From Azonexus hydrophilus (GTDB lineage Bacteria; Pseudomonadota; Gammaproteobacteria; Burkholderiales; Rhodocyclaceae): 64,000 nucleotides of DNA. A program made the translations under genes and the position numbers. Within the stretch, counting starts at the first letter, position 1, and every line of letters begins with the position of its first letter. This document shows, one piece after another, positions 29,453-37,843 of this stretch. The notes beneath the pieces were generated by a model that saw nothing but the letters and a program-made list of their open reading frames with translations, ran no database searches and was not told the origin of the DNA. The stretch covers positions 1 through 64,000 of the forward strand of contig NZ_MTHD01000003.1 in assembly GCF_001956855.1 (NCBI RefSeq). The letters run 5' to 3'.

Positions 29453-30772
29453 ATGAGCGACACCCCCTACGACGACCACTTCGTCTCCTGGTTCCGGGCC
29501 GTCACGCCCTACATCAACGCCTTTCGCGGCAAGACTTTCGTCATTGCCTTCGGTGGCAAGGCGATTGCCAGCGAGTTCATCAAGACCCTGGCCTACGACG
29601 TGAACCTGCTGGTCAGCCTGGGCATCCGCCTGGTGCTGGTGCATGGCGCGCGACCGCAGATCGAGGAAGAGCTGCGCGAGAAGAACATCGAGTCGAAGTA
29701 TCACCGCGGCTACCGTGTCACCGACGCCGATACGCTCGATTGCGTGCTTGATGCGGTCGGCAGCGTCTACCTGGAAATCGAGGCGATGCTGTCGCAGGGC
29801 TTGCCGAACACGCCGATGGCCAACAGCCGGATCCGCGTGATCGGTGGCAACTTCATCACCGGCCAGCCGATCGGCGTGCTCGACGGCATCGACATGCATT
29901 ACGCCGGCAAGGTGCGCAAGGTGGATAGCGAGGGCATCAACGCCCAGCTTGGCCTGGGCAACATCGTGCTGCTCAACTGCGAAGGGCCGTCGCCGACCGG
30001 TGAAATCTTCAACCTGCAGATGGAAGAAGTGGCCGAAGCCATCGCCAGCTCGCTGAAGGCCGACAAGCTGGTGTACCTGACCGACAGCCGCGGCGTCACC
30101 GACAAGGCTGGCGAACTGCTCGATGCGATGACTGCCGACGAGGCCTCGCAACTGCTGCGCGATGCCGACTGGCTGACCACCGACATCATCCGTTACCTGC
30201 CCTGCGCCGTGCGCGCCAGCCGGGCCGGTGTCGGCCGGGTGCATGTCATCGGCTTCGCCCAGGACGGGGCGCTGCTGCGCGAGTTGTTCACCCACGACGG
30301 TGTCGGCACCGTGGTCACCCGCGAGTCGCTGGAGAATATCCGCGAAGCCAAGCCGGACGACATCGCGGCACTGATTGCGCTGATCGAGCCGATGGAACAG
30401 GAAGGCATCCTGGTGCACCGGCCGCGCGAATTGCTGGAGCGGGAAATCGAGCAGTTCTCGATCATGCTGCACGACGGCATAATCGTCGGCTGTGCGGCGC
30501 TCTACCAGCACTCTGCCGAGGAAGCCGAACTGGCCTGCCTGGCGGTCAATCCCGATCATCGCGAGTGGGGTTACGGCGAGCAACTGATGGAGCGCATCTT
30601 CCGCCGCGCCAAGAAGGCCGGCATCAAGCGCCTGTTCGTGCTGACCACGCGCACCGAGCACTGGTTCGTCGAGCGTGGCTTCAAGCTTGGTACGGTCGAC
30701 GACCTGCCGGCGGCAAAAAAGGAAATGTACAACTACCAGCGGCGTTCGAAGGTACTGTTCAAGACCTTATAA
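29453..30772 (+). CDS. argA: N-acetylglutamate synthase
   Basis: Catalyses the first step of arginine synthesis: acetyl-CoA plus glutamate gives N-acetylglutamate. It is 439 aa with an N-terminal amino-acid-kinase-like domain (FVIAFGGKAIAS, then LVLVHGARPQIEEEL) that binds arginine, and a C-terminal GNAT domain (LACLAVNPDHREWGYGEQLM). It begins two bases after pap ends, so it is in the rsmE-pap-argA-yggX run. Confidence 0.93.
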   Translation: MSDTPYDDHFVSWFRAVTPYINAFRGKTFVIAFGGKAIASEFIKTLAYDVNLLVSLGIRLVLVHGARPQIEEELREKNIESKYHRGYRVTDADTLDCVLDAVGSVYLEIEAMLSQGLPNTPMANSRIRVIGGNFITGQPIGVLDGIDMHYAGKVRKVDSEGINAQLGLGNIVLLNCEGPSPTGEIFNLQMEEVAEAIASSLKADKLVYLTDSRGVTDKAGELLDAMTADEASQLLRDADWLTTDIIRYLPCAVRASRAGVGRVHVIGFAQDGALLRELFTHDGVGTVVTRESLENIREAKPDDIAALIALIEPMEQEGILVHRPRELLEREIEQFSIMLHDGIIVGCAALYQHSAEEAELACLAVNPDHREWGYGEQLMERIFRRAKKAGIKRLFVLTTRTEHWFVERGFKLGTVDDLPAAKKEMYNYQRRSKVLFKTL

Positions 30773-30802
30773 TTCGCCGCATCAATTCCCAAGGAGAATG
30801 GC

Positions 30803-31075
30803 ATGGCAAGAATGGTCAATTGCATCAAGCTCGGTCGCGAGGCCGAAGGTCTGGATATGCCGCCCTACCCGGGCGAACTGGGCAAGCGCATCTTCGAGAG
30901 CGTCTCGAAGGAAGCCTGGCAGCAGTGGATCAAGGTGCAGACGATGCTGATCAACGAAAATCGTCTGAACCTCGTCGATGCGCGTCACCGCAAGTATCTG
31001 AGCGAACAGGTCGAGAAGCATTTCTTTGGCGACGGTGCCGACCAGATTCAGGGCTACGTCCCGCCGAAACCCTGA
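30803..31075 (+). CDS. yggX: Fe(2+)-trafficking / oxidative damage protection protein
   Basis: A 90 aa YggX-family protein that supports iron-sulfur cluster repair and protects against oxidative damage. [14 protein letters not shown] carries the single conserved Cys, followed by [10 protein letters not shown] and [26 protein letters not shown] precedes the ATG. It is 30 bp after argA and is followed by a terminator. Confidence 0.93.
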   Translation: MARMVNCIKLGREAEGLDMPPYPGELGKRIFESVSKEAWQQWIKVQTMLINENRLNLVDARHRKYLSEQVEKHFFGDGADQIQGYVPPKP

Positions 31076-31095
31076 TTCGGGCGTCGGATAAAAAG

Positions 31096-31116
31096 AACCC
31101 CGCTGCGGCGGGGTTT
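31096..31116 (+). terminator. Rho-independent terminator after yggX
   Basis: The stem AACCCCGC / GCGGGGTT has a four-base loop and is followed by a T-rich stretch; it ends the rsmE-pap-argA-yggX run. Confidence 0.8.
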
Positions 31117-31123
31117 GTCGTTT

Positions 31124-31336
31124 TCAGGGACTCGCCTGGAGGCCGAGGGCGTAGAGCACGATCCCGGCACAGGGGAGAAAGACGCCGCCCAGCCACAACC
31201 AGGCGAGACGCAGGGCGTTGTCGAGGCTGGCGCTGTCGCCATCGCCATCTTCTGCGCAGGATTGTGACGGACAGGCGGCAAGCGCCAGCCGGTAATTCGC
31301 GTTACCGGCGCGATCGTGGCTGATGGTAGGTGTCAT
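31124..31336 (-). CDS. Small single-pass membrane protein, hypothetical
   Basis: A 70 aa protein I do not recognise. Residues 43-67 (LAWLWLGGVFLPCAGIVLYA...) form one membrane segment. The N-terminal half is soluble and polar with two Cys (CPSQSC) and an acidic patch. AAGGAG lies a few bases before ATG 31336, which supports translation. It lies about 100 bases downstream of the 54 aa gene after phoX on the same strand and may be part of that transcript. Confidence 0.55.
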   Translation of the reverse strand: MTPTISHDRAGNANYRLALAACPSQSCAEDGDGDSASLDNALRLAWLWLGGVFLPCAGIVLYALGLQASP

Positions 31337-31434
31337 TCGCGGCTCCTTCGGGGTTTTTCTGAAGTCGTGGAAATGATATACCAGATGGATTTCCGTTGGA
31401 TGACGTTTGTATTTATTCTGGTGCGGAGCCTGCC

Positions 31435-31599
31435 TTATGCCGCTCGTCCGACAAGATAGAGCAGTGCCAGACCGCCCGGCAGCGCAACCGAGGCGGTAAG
31501 CAGGCCGGCGCGCTTCAGCCGGGAGATCTGTTCGTCGAGGAACTGTTCCATGCCGTCGAACAGTTCAGGAAAGGTCACTATGTCGTTCTGCTTGTGCAT
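31435..31599 (-). CDS. 54-residue membrane protein downstream of phoX
   Basis: Starts MHKQNDIVTFPELFDGMEQF and contains one C-terminal hydrophobic segment (GLLTASVALPGGLALLYLV). It is too short for ordinary gene calling, but CAGGAGC lies just before ATG 31599. The start is 14 bases after the phoX stop, so it is probably translated from the phoX transcript. The function is unknown; a small accessory membrane protein is the simplest reading. Confidence 0.6.
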   Translation of the reverse strand: MHKQNDIVTFPELFDGMEQFLDEQISRLKRAGLLTASVALPGGLALLYLVGRAA

Positions 31600-31613
31600 G
31601 GCTTGCTCCTGTT

Positions 31614-33536
31614 TCAGCCGGTAACCGGCCGGCCATCGCGGCGGGTGATGACAACGGTGGCCGAGCGTGGCCGACCGCCAACGGCTTCGGAAAACTGGTT
31701 GGCCGGCCAGGCCGAGTAGGCCGTTGGCTTGCCGGGGTCGGCGCGCTCGCTGGGCGATTCGCCGGGGTGCTGGATATTGACGAAGAGCGTGCGCCCATCC
31801 GGTGTGCTGGTGATGCCGGTGACTTCGCAATTGACCGGGCCGGTCAGGAAGCGGCGGGTTTCTCCGCTGCTCGGGTCGGCAACCAGCATCTGGTTGTTGC
31901 CCATGGCGGCGTATTCGCCCTTGTTGAGGGTGCTGGCGGAGACATCGGTCTGTATCCACAGGTGGCCGTTGCTGTCAAACCACAGGCCGTCCGGGCTGCC
32001 GTAGCTGTCGCCGCGCACGCTGCCTCGCTGCTGCGGGTTCGCGCTGGCAGGATCGCCGGCGAGGGCAAAGATGTCCCAGGTAAAGGCTTCAGCTGCGGCA
32101 TCCCGCCCATCTTCCTGCCAGCGCACGATATGGCCGAAACTGTTTTCCGGGCGCGGGTTGGCAGCATCGGTGCCGGATTTGCCGGCGGTCCCGCGCTGCG
32201 TGTTGTTGGTCAAGGTGACGTAGACATCGCCATTGGCCGGATGGACGGCAATCCACTCCGGTCGGTCCATCTTCGTTGCGCCGGCAATGTCGGCCGCCTG
32301 GCGGCAGCGGATCACCACGTCGCCCTGATCGGCAAAGCCGGATTCTGCGGTCAACGCGCCGCCAGCGTATTTTTTCCCGTGGCGCAGTGGCAGCCAGCGT
32401 CCCTTGCCGTCGTCGTCGAAGCGGGCGACGTAGAGTGTGCCTTCGTCGAGCAGGCTGCCGTTGTCTGTTTGACCGGGGCGGAAGCGGTCGCGTGAGACGA
32501 ATTTGTAGACGTACTCGAAGCGTTCGTCATCGCCCATGTAAACAACGACACGTCCGTCGCGGGCGAGGGTGCAGGTCGCTCCCTCGTGCTTGAAGCGACC
32601 GAGTGCGGTACGCTTGACCGGTGCCTGCCCTGGGTTCCAGGGGTCGATTTCGACGACCCAACCGAAGCGGTTGGCTTCGTTGGGGTGTTTTTCCAGGTCG
32701 AAGCGCTCGTCGAATTCATGCCAGCGGTAGCCACTGGTCTTGGCGTTGATGCCATAGCGCTTGTGTTCGGCGCTGGCCTGGGCCGGAGCCTTGAAATAGC
32801 CGTTGAAATTTTCTTCGCAGGTCAGGTAGGTGCCCCATGGCGTGACGCCCATGGCGCAATTGTTCAGCGTGCCGAGGACAAGGTTGCCGCGATTGTCCAT
32901 GTGGGTGCGCATGGCCGGGTGACCGAGGGCCGGTCCGGCGATGCGGCAGGGCGTGTCGGCGGTGACGCGTCTCGCCCAGGAGGATGGCCGGACGACTTGC
33001 CAGCCGCCCGCTTCGCGGCGCACTTCGATGACCGATACGCCATGCGCGGCCTGGGATTTTGCTACCTTGTCAGCGCTCCAGTCGTGCATGCCGCCAGCGT
33101 GCAGCAGACCATCATCGGTGTATTCATGGTTGATGCACAGCAGGCCGTGGGTGGACGACGGCTTGCCGTATTCCATGAAGGGGAAGAAATGCATTCCGTC
33201 GTGGTGCATGCCGGCCTGCTGGCGCTGGCTTGCCGCATCGTCGCCGGCATCGGCGCGGGCGCGCGGACCATCGGAAACCGGGTCGCCCCAGGCGTACAGC
33301 AACTGGCTGGCGTAATCGTGGCCGACCCGGACGAGGTCTTCGGTCGAAGTCGACAGCGAGGAAAAATGCTGGAGTGAGCCGCTTGCCCGGCCAACGCTGG
33401 CGGCCAGCGCCGGGAGTGGCAGGCTGGCCCCGGCCAGCAGACCTGCAGCCAGCAGGCGGCGGCGGAAGGGATCGTCCGGCTGCCCGGCTGGCGCCGGGGA
33501 GACGACTTCTTCGTCTTCAAAACAGTGGTTTTTCAT
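31614..33536 (-). CDS. phoX: PhoX-family alkaline phosphatase (Tat-exported)
   Basis: A 640 aa periplasmic phosphatase of the PhoX/DUF839 family, calcium- and iron-dependent in characterised members, which releases phosphate from esters. The N-terminus carries DPFRRRLLAAGLLAGASLPLPALAA, read in two parts: a twin-arginine RRRLLAAG motif and an AxA cleavage site. CINHEYTDDG, TYLTCEENFNGYF, EIDPWNPG and SPDGLWFD are family-like segments. Start 33536 gives MKNHCFEDEE; its ribosome site is weak. A Pho box at 33842-33859 precedes the small gene in front, fitting phosphate-starvation control. Confidence 0.9.
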   Translation of the reverse strand: MKNHCFEDEEVVSPAPAGQPDDPFRRRLLAAGLLAGASLPLPALAASVGRASGSLQHFSSLSTSTEDLVRVGHDYASQLLYAWGDPVSDGPRARADAGDDAASQRQQAGMHHDGMHFFPFMEYGKPSSTHGLLCINHEYTDDGLLHAGGMHDWSADKVAKSQAAHGVSVIEVRREAGGWQVVRPSSWARRVTADTPCRIAGPALGHPAMRTHMDNRGNLVLGTLNNCAMGVTPWGTYLTCEENFNGYFKAPAQASAEHKRYGINAKTSGYRWHEFDERFDLEKHPNEANRFGWVVEIDPWNPGQAPVKRTALGRFKHEGATCTLARDGRVVVYMGDDERFEYVYKFVSRDRFRPGQTDNGSLLDEGTLYVARFDDDGKGRWLPLRHGKKYAGGALTAESGFADQGDVVIRCRQAADIAGATKMDRPEWIAVHPANGDVYVTLTNNTQRGTAGKSGTDAANPRPENSFGHIVRWQEDGRDAAAEAFTWDIFALAGDPASANPQQRGSVRGDSYGSPDGLWFDSNGHLWIQTDVSASTLNKGEYAAMGNNQMLVADPSSGETRRFLTGPVNCEVTGITSTPDGRTLFVNIQHPGESPSERADPGKPTAYSAWPANQFSEAVGGRPRSATVVITRRDGRPVTG

Positions 33537-33558
33537 GGGCAGGGCTCGTCGGGTAAGG

Positions 33559-33795
33559 TTAGAGAATGCCGCCGCTGCGCTGCAGCAGGCTCCAGTCAGC
33601 CTGGCGGCGGCTGGCTTCCTGGTTTTGCCGGCTTTGCTGCTGGCCGAAGGCATCACGTTCCTGGCGGCTGCTGTTTGCCGCTTCGATGCTCTTTACGCAG
33701 CGCCAGCGGTAGCCGGCCCGTGTCGGATAGAGACGCATCTGCTCACGCGGGTGGTGTACCCGGCAGCAGTAGCAGAACTGCAGTTCATCGTTCAT
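33559..33795 (-). CDS. 78-residue Cys-rich protein upstream of phoX
   Basis: A hypothetical protein beginning MNDELQFCYCCRVHHPREQM. Cys8, Cys10, Cys11 with His14 and His15 suggest a metal-binding knuckle, with another Cys at 33. The C-terminal half is polar and Gln/Arg-rich. It ends 22 bases before the phoX start on the same strand and is itself preceded by a Pho box, so it is a candidate phosphate-regulon member. The ribosome site is poor and the function is unknown. Confidence 0.55.
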   Translation of the reverse strand: MNDELQFCYCCRVHHPREQMRLYPTRAGYRWRCVKSIEAANSSRQERDAFGQQQSRQNQEASRRQADWSLLQRSGGIL

Positions 33796-33841
33796 GGTGT
33801 CTGGCAGTACGTTGGAGACGGAGACAGCATGCCGGCGCTTG

Positions 33842-33859
33842 ATTACATCGACATGACAG
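33842..33859 (-). promoter_or_regulatory. Pho box upstream of the phoX operon
   Basis: Read on the minus strand: CTGTCAT, spacer GTCG, ATGTAAT. The first 7-mer is the perfect Pho half-site and the second matches five of seven positions; the spacing is the canonical four bases. The box ends 46 bases before the 78 aa gene. The EAL-CBS-GGDEF gene diverges about 90 bases away on the other side. Confidence 0.65.
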
Positions 33860-33948
33860 TTTCCGGCACCTGCGTGTTCCAGCTTTCACCGAACTGAAAT
33901 ATGCGCCGCCTACACTGGCCTCCCCGAACAAGTCCGCGTTGTATTTCC

Positions 33949-35778
33949 ATGCTCTCCCTGATCGATGATGAAATTTCCGAGTTGCGCAATATCCTGGCGG
34001 AAGGTCTGCTGGTGCCGGTATTTCAGCCGATTGTCGATTTCCGGGCGCGCTCGATCTTTGGCTACGAGGCACTGATTCGTGGTCCGGAAGGCGGTTCGCT
34101 GCATTCTCCGGACCAGTTGTTTGCCGCCGCCAAGCGCGCCGGGCTGGCGCTGGAACTGGAGCACGCCTGCCGTGAGGCCAGCTTGCGGGGGTTTGCCGCG
34201 CAATCGCTGGTGGGGCGGCTGTTCCTGAATGTCACTCCCGGCTGCCTGCTTGACCCGCAACTGATGAACGGACATACCCAGGCGCTGTTGCGTGAGCTTG
34301 GCCTGCCGGCCAACCGCATCGTGCTGGAGCTGACCGAAAACCAGCAGATCACCGATCTGCCCGGTATCCAGGAGGCACTGCTGCATTACCGCGGACGTGG
34401 TTTCCAGATTGCCATCGACGATCTCGGCGAAGGCTTTGCCAACCTGCGCATGTGGTCCGACTTGCGTCCGGAGTTCGTCAAGATCGACAAGCACTTCGTC
34501 CATGGCATCGCTGATGACCGGATCAAATACCATTTCGTGCGGGCGATGCAGGATCTGGCGGAAATCTGCAATGCCTCGCTGGTGGCCGAGGGCATCGAGC
34601 GGGCCGAGGATTTCAACTGCATCCGCGACATGGGCATCGCTTGCGGTCAGGGTTATTTCATTGCCCGGCCGGCGCCGAAGCCGCCGCGCCACTTGCCGCC
34701 GGCGGTGTCCAGCGCACTCGACCAGCGGCGCATTTCGTTGACACCGCTGGCCAGCGGTTCCGGCAAGCTGCCGACGGCGCGCACGCTGCTCCGGGCGATC
34801 GAACCACTGAGCATTTCGGCGACGAACGACGTGGCGATTGCCCGTTTTGAAGCCGATCCGGAGTTGTACGTGCTGCCGGTGGTCAATGCCGGCCAGCCGG
34901 TCGGCATGCTCAACCGGCACAGCCTGATCGACCGTTTTGCCCGGCCGTTCCGGCGTGAGCTGTATGGAAGCAAGAGTTGCGATCTGTTCATGGACCATGC
35001 GCCGCTGATCGTCGATGAGCAGGCCAGCATCCAGGAACTGGCGCTGATGCTGGCGCTGGCACCCAAACATTATCTCTACGACGGCTTCATCGTCACCGGC
35101 GACGGCAAGTATCTCGGCGTCGGCAGCAGCCAGGACCTGATGGCGACGATTACCGAGATGCAGATCAGCGCGGCGCGTTACGCCAATCCGCTGACCCAGT
35201 TGCCGGGCAACGTGCCGATCAACGAGCATATCGACCGCATGCTGGGGGCCGATGTGGATTTTGTCGCGGCCTACATCGATATCGACAATTTCAAGCCATT
35301 CAACGACAACTTCGGTTACCGCCGTGGCGATGACGTGATCCAGACGCTGGGGCAGCTGGTCTGCGAAGCCGTCGATCAGCGCAACGACTTTGTCGGCCAT
35401 ATCGGTGGCGACGATTTTTTTGTCGTCTTCCAGAGTGTCGACTGGGAAATCCGTTGCTGGCAGCTGATCCGCAGCTTTGCCGAGCGCATGGACGCGATGA
35501 TCGGGCCGGAAGAACGTGCCCAGGGCGGTTACATGGCGGAAAACCGGCGCGGTGAACTGGGTTTCCAGTCGCTGCCGACCTTGTCCATCGGTGCCGTACG
35601 GGTCCAGTCCGGGCAATTCGAATCGCATCGCGAAGTGGCCGCCGCTGCCTCGGTGGCCAAAAAACAGGCCAAGAAACGGGCCAAGGATCCGGGCGGCGTG
35701 ATCGGTGGCAGCGTTTTCATCGAGCGCCGCCGGCTGGGCGCCGATCTCGTTGTACCGGCATCCCGGCAACTGAACTGA
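33949..35778 (+). CDS. EAL-CBS-GGDEF cyclic-di-GMP protein
   Basis: A 609 aa cytoplasmic protein with the less common EAL-first order. The EAL domain (about 10-245) has EALIR at 40-44, LELTE at 126-130, DDLG at 157-160 and EGIE at 214-217. Residues 285-400 look like a CBS pair. The GGDEF domain (about 415-590) has GGDDF at 486-490, a conservative variant. Start 33949 (MLSLIDDE) is chosen, though 33901 is in frame; neither has a strong ribosome site. CBS domains often bind adenine nucleotides, suggesting energy-state input. Confidence 0.85.
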   Translation: MLSLIDDEISELRNILAEGLLVPVFQPIVDFRARSIFGYEALIRGPEGGSLHSPDQLFAAAKRAGLALELEHACREASLRGFAAQSLVGRLFLNVTPGCLLDPQLMNGHTQALLRELGLPANRIVLELTENQQITDLPGIQEALLHYRGRGFQIAIDDLGEGFANLRMWSDLRPEFVKIDKHFVHGIADDRIKYHFVRAMQDLAEICNASLVAEGIERAEDFNCIRDMGIACGQGYFIARPAPKPPRHLPPAVSSALDQRRISLTPLASGSGKLPTARTLLRAIEPLSISATNDVAIARFEADPELYVLPVVNAGQPVGMLNRHSLIDRFARPFRRELYGSKSCDLFMDHAPLIVDEQASIQELALMLALAPKHYLYDGFIVTGDGKYLGVGSSQDLMATITEMQISAARYANPLTQLPGNVPINEHIDRMLGADVDFVAAYIDIDNFKPFNDNFGYRRGDDVIQTLGQLVCEAVDQRNDFVGHIGGDDFFVVFQSVDWEIRCWQLIRSFAERMDAMIGPEERAQGGYMAENRRGELGFQSLPTLSIGAVRVQSGQFESHREVAAAASVAKKQAKKRAKDPGGVIGGSVFIERRRLGADLVVPASRQLN

Positions 35779-35788
35779 TGAAAAAAAA

Positions 35789-35806
35789 CCCGGCCGTAGC
35801 CGGGTG
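35789..35806 (-). terminator. Terminator after phasin gene
   Basis: The stem ACCCGGC / GCCGGGT has a four-base loop and is followed by eight T on the minus strand. It lies between the convergent EAL-CBS-GGDEF and phasin genes. Confidence 0.8.
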
Positions 35807-35826
35807 AAAATGGAGAGAGACGGTTT

Positions 35827-36396
35827 CTAACTGTTGTTCTGTCTTGCCTGACGCGTCGTCGCGCGCTTGGTCGGGGGCGTGCTCTCGCTGATTGATTCGG
35901 AAATCTGGTGCACTTCGTTCTCGGCCAGTTCGACGCTCTGGATCGCTGCCGTGCTCATGCCCTGCAGTGTTTTTTCGGCGCTTTCCAGCGTTGTGCGCAT
36001 TGCGTGAAGAGCAATCCCGGCTTCCCATGGGCTGTTTCTCTCGGCGCGCCGGATGCTGGCGAAAGCGATTTCGTCGAAGACGCGAACCTGCGCTTCGGCG
36101 TTGCGGATCATTGCCTTGTGGGTATCGCCGATGATGGCGTAGATACTGTCCAGCAACTGGCTGTTGCGGGCCAGCGAGTCCAGCCACAGGGCGGCGGGAA
36201 ACTGCGTCAGCGATTCGAGCTGGCCGTGACCGAGCGCACTCCAGTGCTTGCTGGTGTGCTGCACGCTGTCGCGGCTGGCGTTGCCGAGCAGTTCGCTCAG
36301 GCGCTGGCCGGCATGCAGGCAACTGGAGGACCAGCCGAGCAGGTTGTTCAGCGCGTGGTCGCGACTGTTGGCGATTTCCTGGGCGGACAAGTACAT
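35827..36396 (-). CDS. Phasin-family protein
   Basis: A 189 aa, entirely helical-looking protein with no signal peptide. The pattern of amphipathic helices and the acidic EVHQISESISES stretch followed by a Lys/Arg-rich tail (TKRATTRQARQ) resemble PHA granule-associated phasins. Phasins coat polyhydroxyalkanoate granules and control their size. No PHA synthase is in the window, so the assignment rests on the protein's character alone. Confidence 0.65.
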   Translation of the reverse strand: MYLSAQEIANSRDHALNNLLGWSSSCLHAGQRLSELLGNASRDSVQHTSKHWSALGHGQLESLTQFPAALWLDSLARNSQLLDSIYAIIGDTHKAMIRNAEAQVRVFDEIAFASIRRAERNSPWEAGIALHAMRTTLESAEKTLQGMSTAAIQSVELAENEVHQISESISESTPPTKRATTRQARQNNS

Positions 36397-36456
36397 GGGG
36401 CGCTCCCGGCGATTGAGTGTCGCCAGCGTAGCGCCCCGATGTGACAGGAAAATGAA

Positions 36457-37125
36457 TCAGCCGATGCGGCGGACCCCGGTTTCGGTACCGAGCAAGAGCA
36501 CGTTGGCCGGGCGCAGTGCGAACAGGCCGTTGGTGACGACGCCGACGATCTGGTTGATCTGCGCCTCCAGGCCCTTCGGGTCGGTGATGGCGAGTCCCCT
36601 GACGTCGAGGATCAGGTTGCCGTTGTCGGTGACGAAGCCCTCACGCAGCACCGGCGTGCCGCCCAGCTTGGCCAGTTCGCGGGCGACATGGGCGCGGGCC
36701 ATCGGGATCACCTCGACCGGCAGCGGGAACTTGCCCATGGTGTCGACCAGCTTCGAACCGTCGGCGATGCAGACGAAGGTGGTCGCCACCGCGGCGACGA
36801 TCTTCTCGCGCGTCAGCGCACCGCCGCCGCCCTTGATCATGTTCAGGCCGGCATCGACTTCGTCGGCACCATCGACGTAGATCGGGATGCAATCGACGTC
36901 GTTGAGGTCGAGCACGGCGATGCCATGGCTTTCCAGACGCTTGCGCGTCGCTTCCGAGCTGGCGACGGCGCCCTGGTAACGATCCTTGAGCGCGGCCAGC
37001 GCGTCGATGAAGAAGTTTGCGGTCGACCCCGTGCCGACACCAATAATCGCGCCGGCCGGCGCGTGTTCGGCAACGTAATCGGCTGCCGCCTGGGCGACGG
37101 CCTGCTTCAGTTCATCCTGGGTCAT
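36457..37125 (-). CDS. rpiA: Ribose-5-phosphate isomerase A
   Basis: Interconverts ribose-5-phosphate and ribulose-5-phosphate, feeding the pentose phosphate and Calvin cycles. It is 222 aa with [14 protein letters not shown] near the N-terminus, the catalytic DGADEVD, and [21 protein letters not shown] precedes the start. It is separate from the cbb operon and lies next to the phasin gene. Confidence 0.95.
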   Translation of the reverse strand: MTQDELKQAVAQAAADYVAEHAPAGAIIGVGTGSTANFFIDALAALKDRYQGAVASSEATRKRLESHGIAVLDLNDVDCIPIYVDGADEVDAGLNMIKGGGGALTREKIVAAVATTFVCIADGSKLVDTMGKFPLPVEVIPMARAHVARELAKLGGTPVLREGFVTDNGNLILDVRGLAITDPKGLEAQINQIVGVVTNGLFALRPANVLLLGTETGVRRIG

Positions 37126-37237
37126 GGCAATTCTCCGTGGTGGTGTTGGCGCGCATTTTACCTGTCAAAAAAGTTTAATCTTGTGACAGTGCAAAATCGC
37201 TAAACTACACATACCGTTTTTATCAGGGAGAGTAGCC

Positions 37238-37807
37238 ATGACCAATACCAAGCAGGCGCCGAAAACCGCTGCACCGAAGCCGCCGGCCAAACTGAAGCCG
37301 CGTGTGGCACCGCAGGCCGAAACCGCCGTCGCCGCGCAAGCTCCGGCAGCAGAAACCGCCGCTGTCGCAGCCCCCGTCGCTGCGCCGGCAACTGCCGCAG
37401 CGACGGCCAAGGCCCGTCCGGCGCGTACGGCACGCAAGCCGTCGACCGTGGACCAGACCGTCGCCAAGCACCAGAAGGCACTGGCCGAAGCCCTGGAAAA
37501 GGCCGAAGCCATCAGTTACGACCCGCCCCAGGCACCGAAGGCCAAGCCGGCCAAGGCAGTCAAGGCCGAGAAGCCGGTCAAGGCGAAGAAGACGAAACTG
37601 GTGCGCGACAGCTATGCGATGCCGGAAGCCGAGTACGCCCAGATCGCTGTGCTCAAGAAGCGCCTGGGCACGCTCGGCAACGAGGTCAAGAAGAGCGAGT
37701 TGCTGCGTGCCGGCGTGGCCGTGCTGGCGGCGCTCAACGATGCGGAACTGCAGGCCGTGATGGGCCGTGTCGAACGGATCAAGACCGGACGTCCGGCGAA
37801 GAAGTAA
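37238..37807 (+). CDS. H1-like Lys/Ala/Pro-rich protein with conserved C-terminal domain
   Basis: A 189 aa protein. Residues 1-115 are low-complexity Ala/Lys/Pro with repeated AKP / KAEKP motifs resembling histone-H1-like bacterial proteins. Residues 118-189 form a compact domain (VRDSYAMPEAEYAQIAVLKK, then TLGNEVKKSELLRAGVAVLA) that looks like a helix-rich DNA-binding or oligomerisation unit. GGGAGAG precedes the ATG. I infer nucleoid association from composition, not from a recognised family. Confidence 0.65.
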   Translation: MTNTKQAPKTAAPKPPAKLKPRVAPQAETAVAAQAPAAETAAVAAPVAAPATAAATAKARPARTARKPSTVDQTVAKHQKALAEALEKAEAISYDPPQAPKAKPAKAVKAEKPVKAKKTKLVRDSYAMPEAEYAQIAVLKKRLGTLGNEVKKSELLRAGVAVLAALNDAELQAVMGRVERIKTGRPAKK

Positions 37808-37814
37808 GCAGGGA

Positions 37815-37837
37815 CGGCTGGCGGCAATGCCGCCAGC
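37815..37837. terminator. Hairpin between convergent genes
   Basis: The 10-bp perfect stem GGCTGGCGGC / GCCGCCAGCC has a three-base loop. T residues downstream are few, so termination strength is uncertain. Confidence 0.55.
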
Positions 37838-37843
37838 CGGCTC

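Noticed and set aside
37140-37200. CTGTCAA / GTTTAAT and a CTGTCAC on the other strand as a possible Pho box near rpiA
   Set aside because: The half-sites are poor and spacing is not the 11-base period on one strand; neither neighbouring gene suggests phosphate control.
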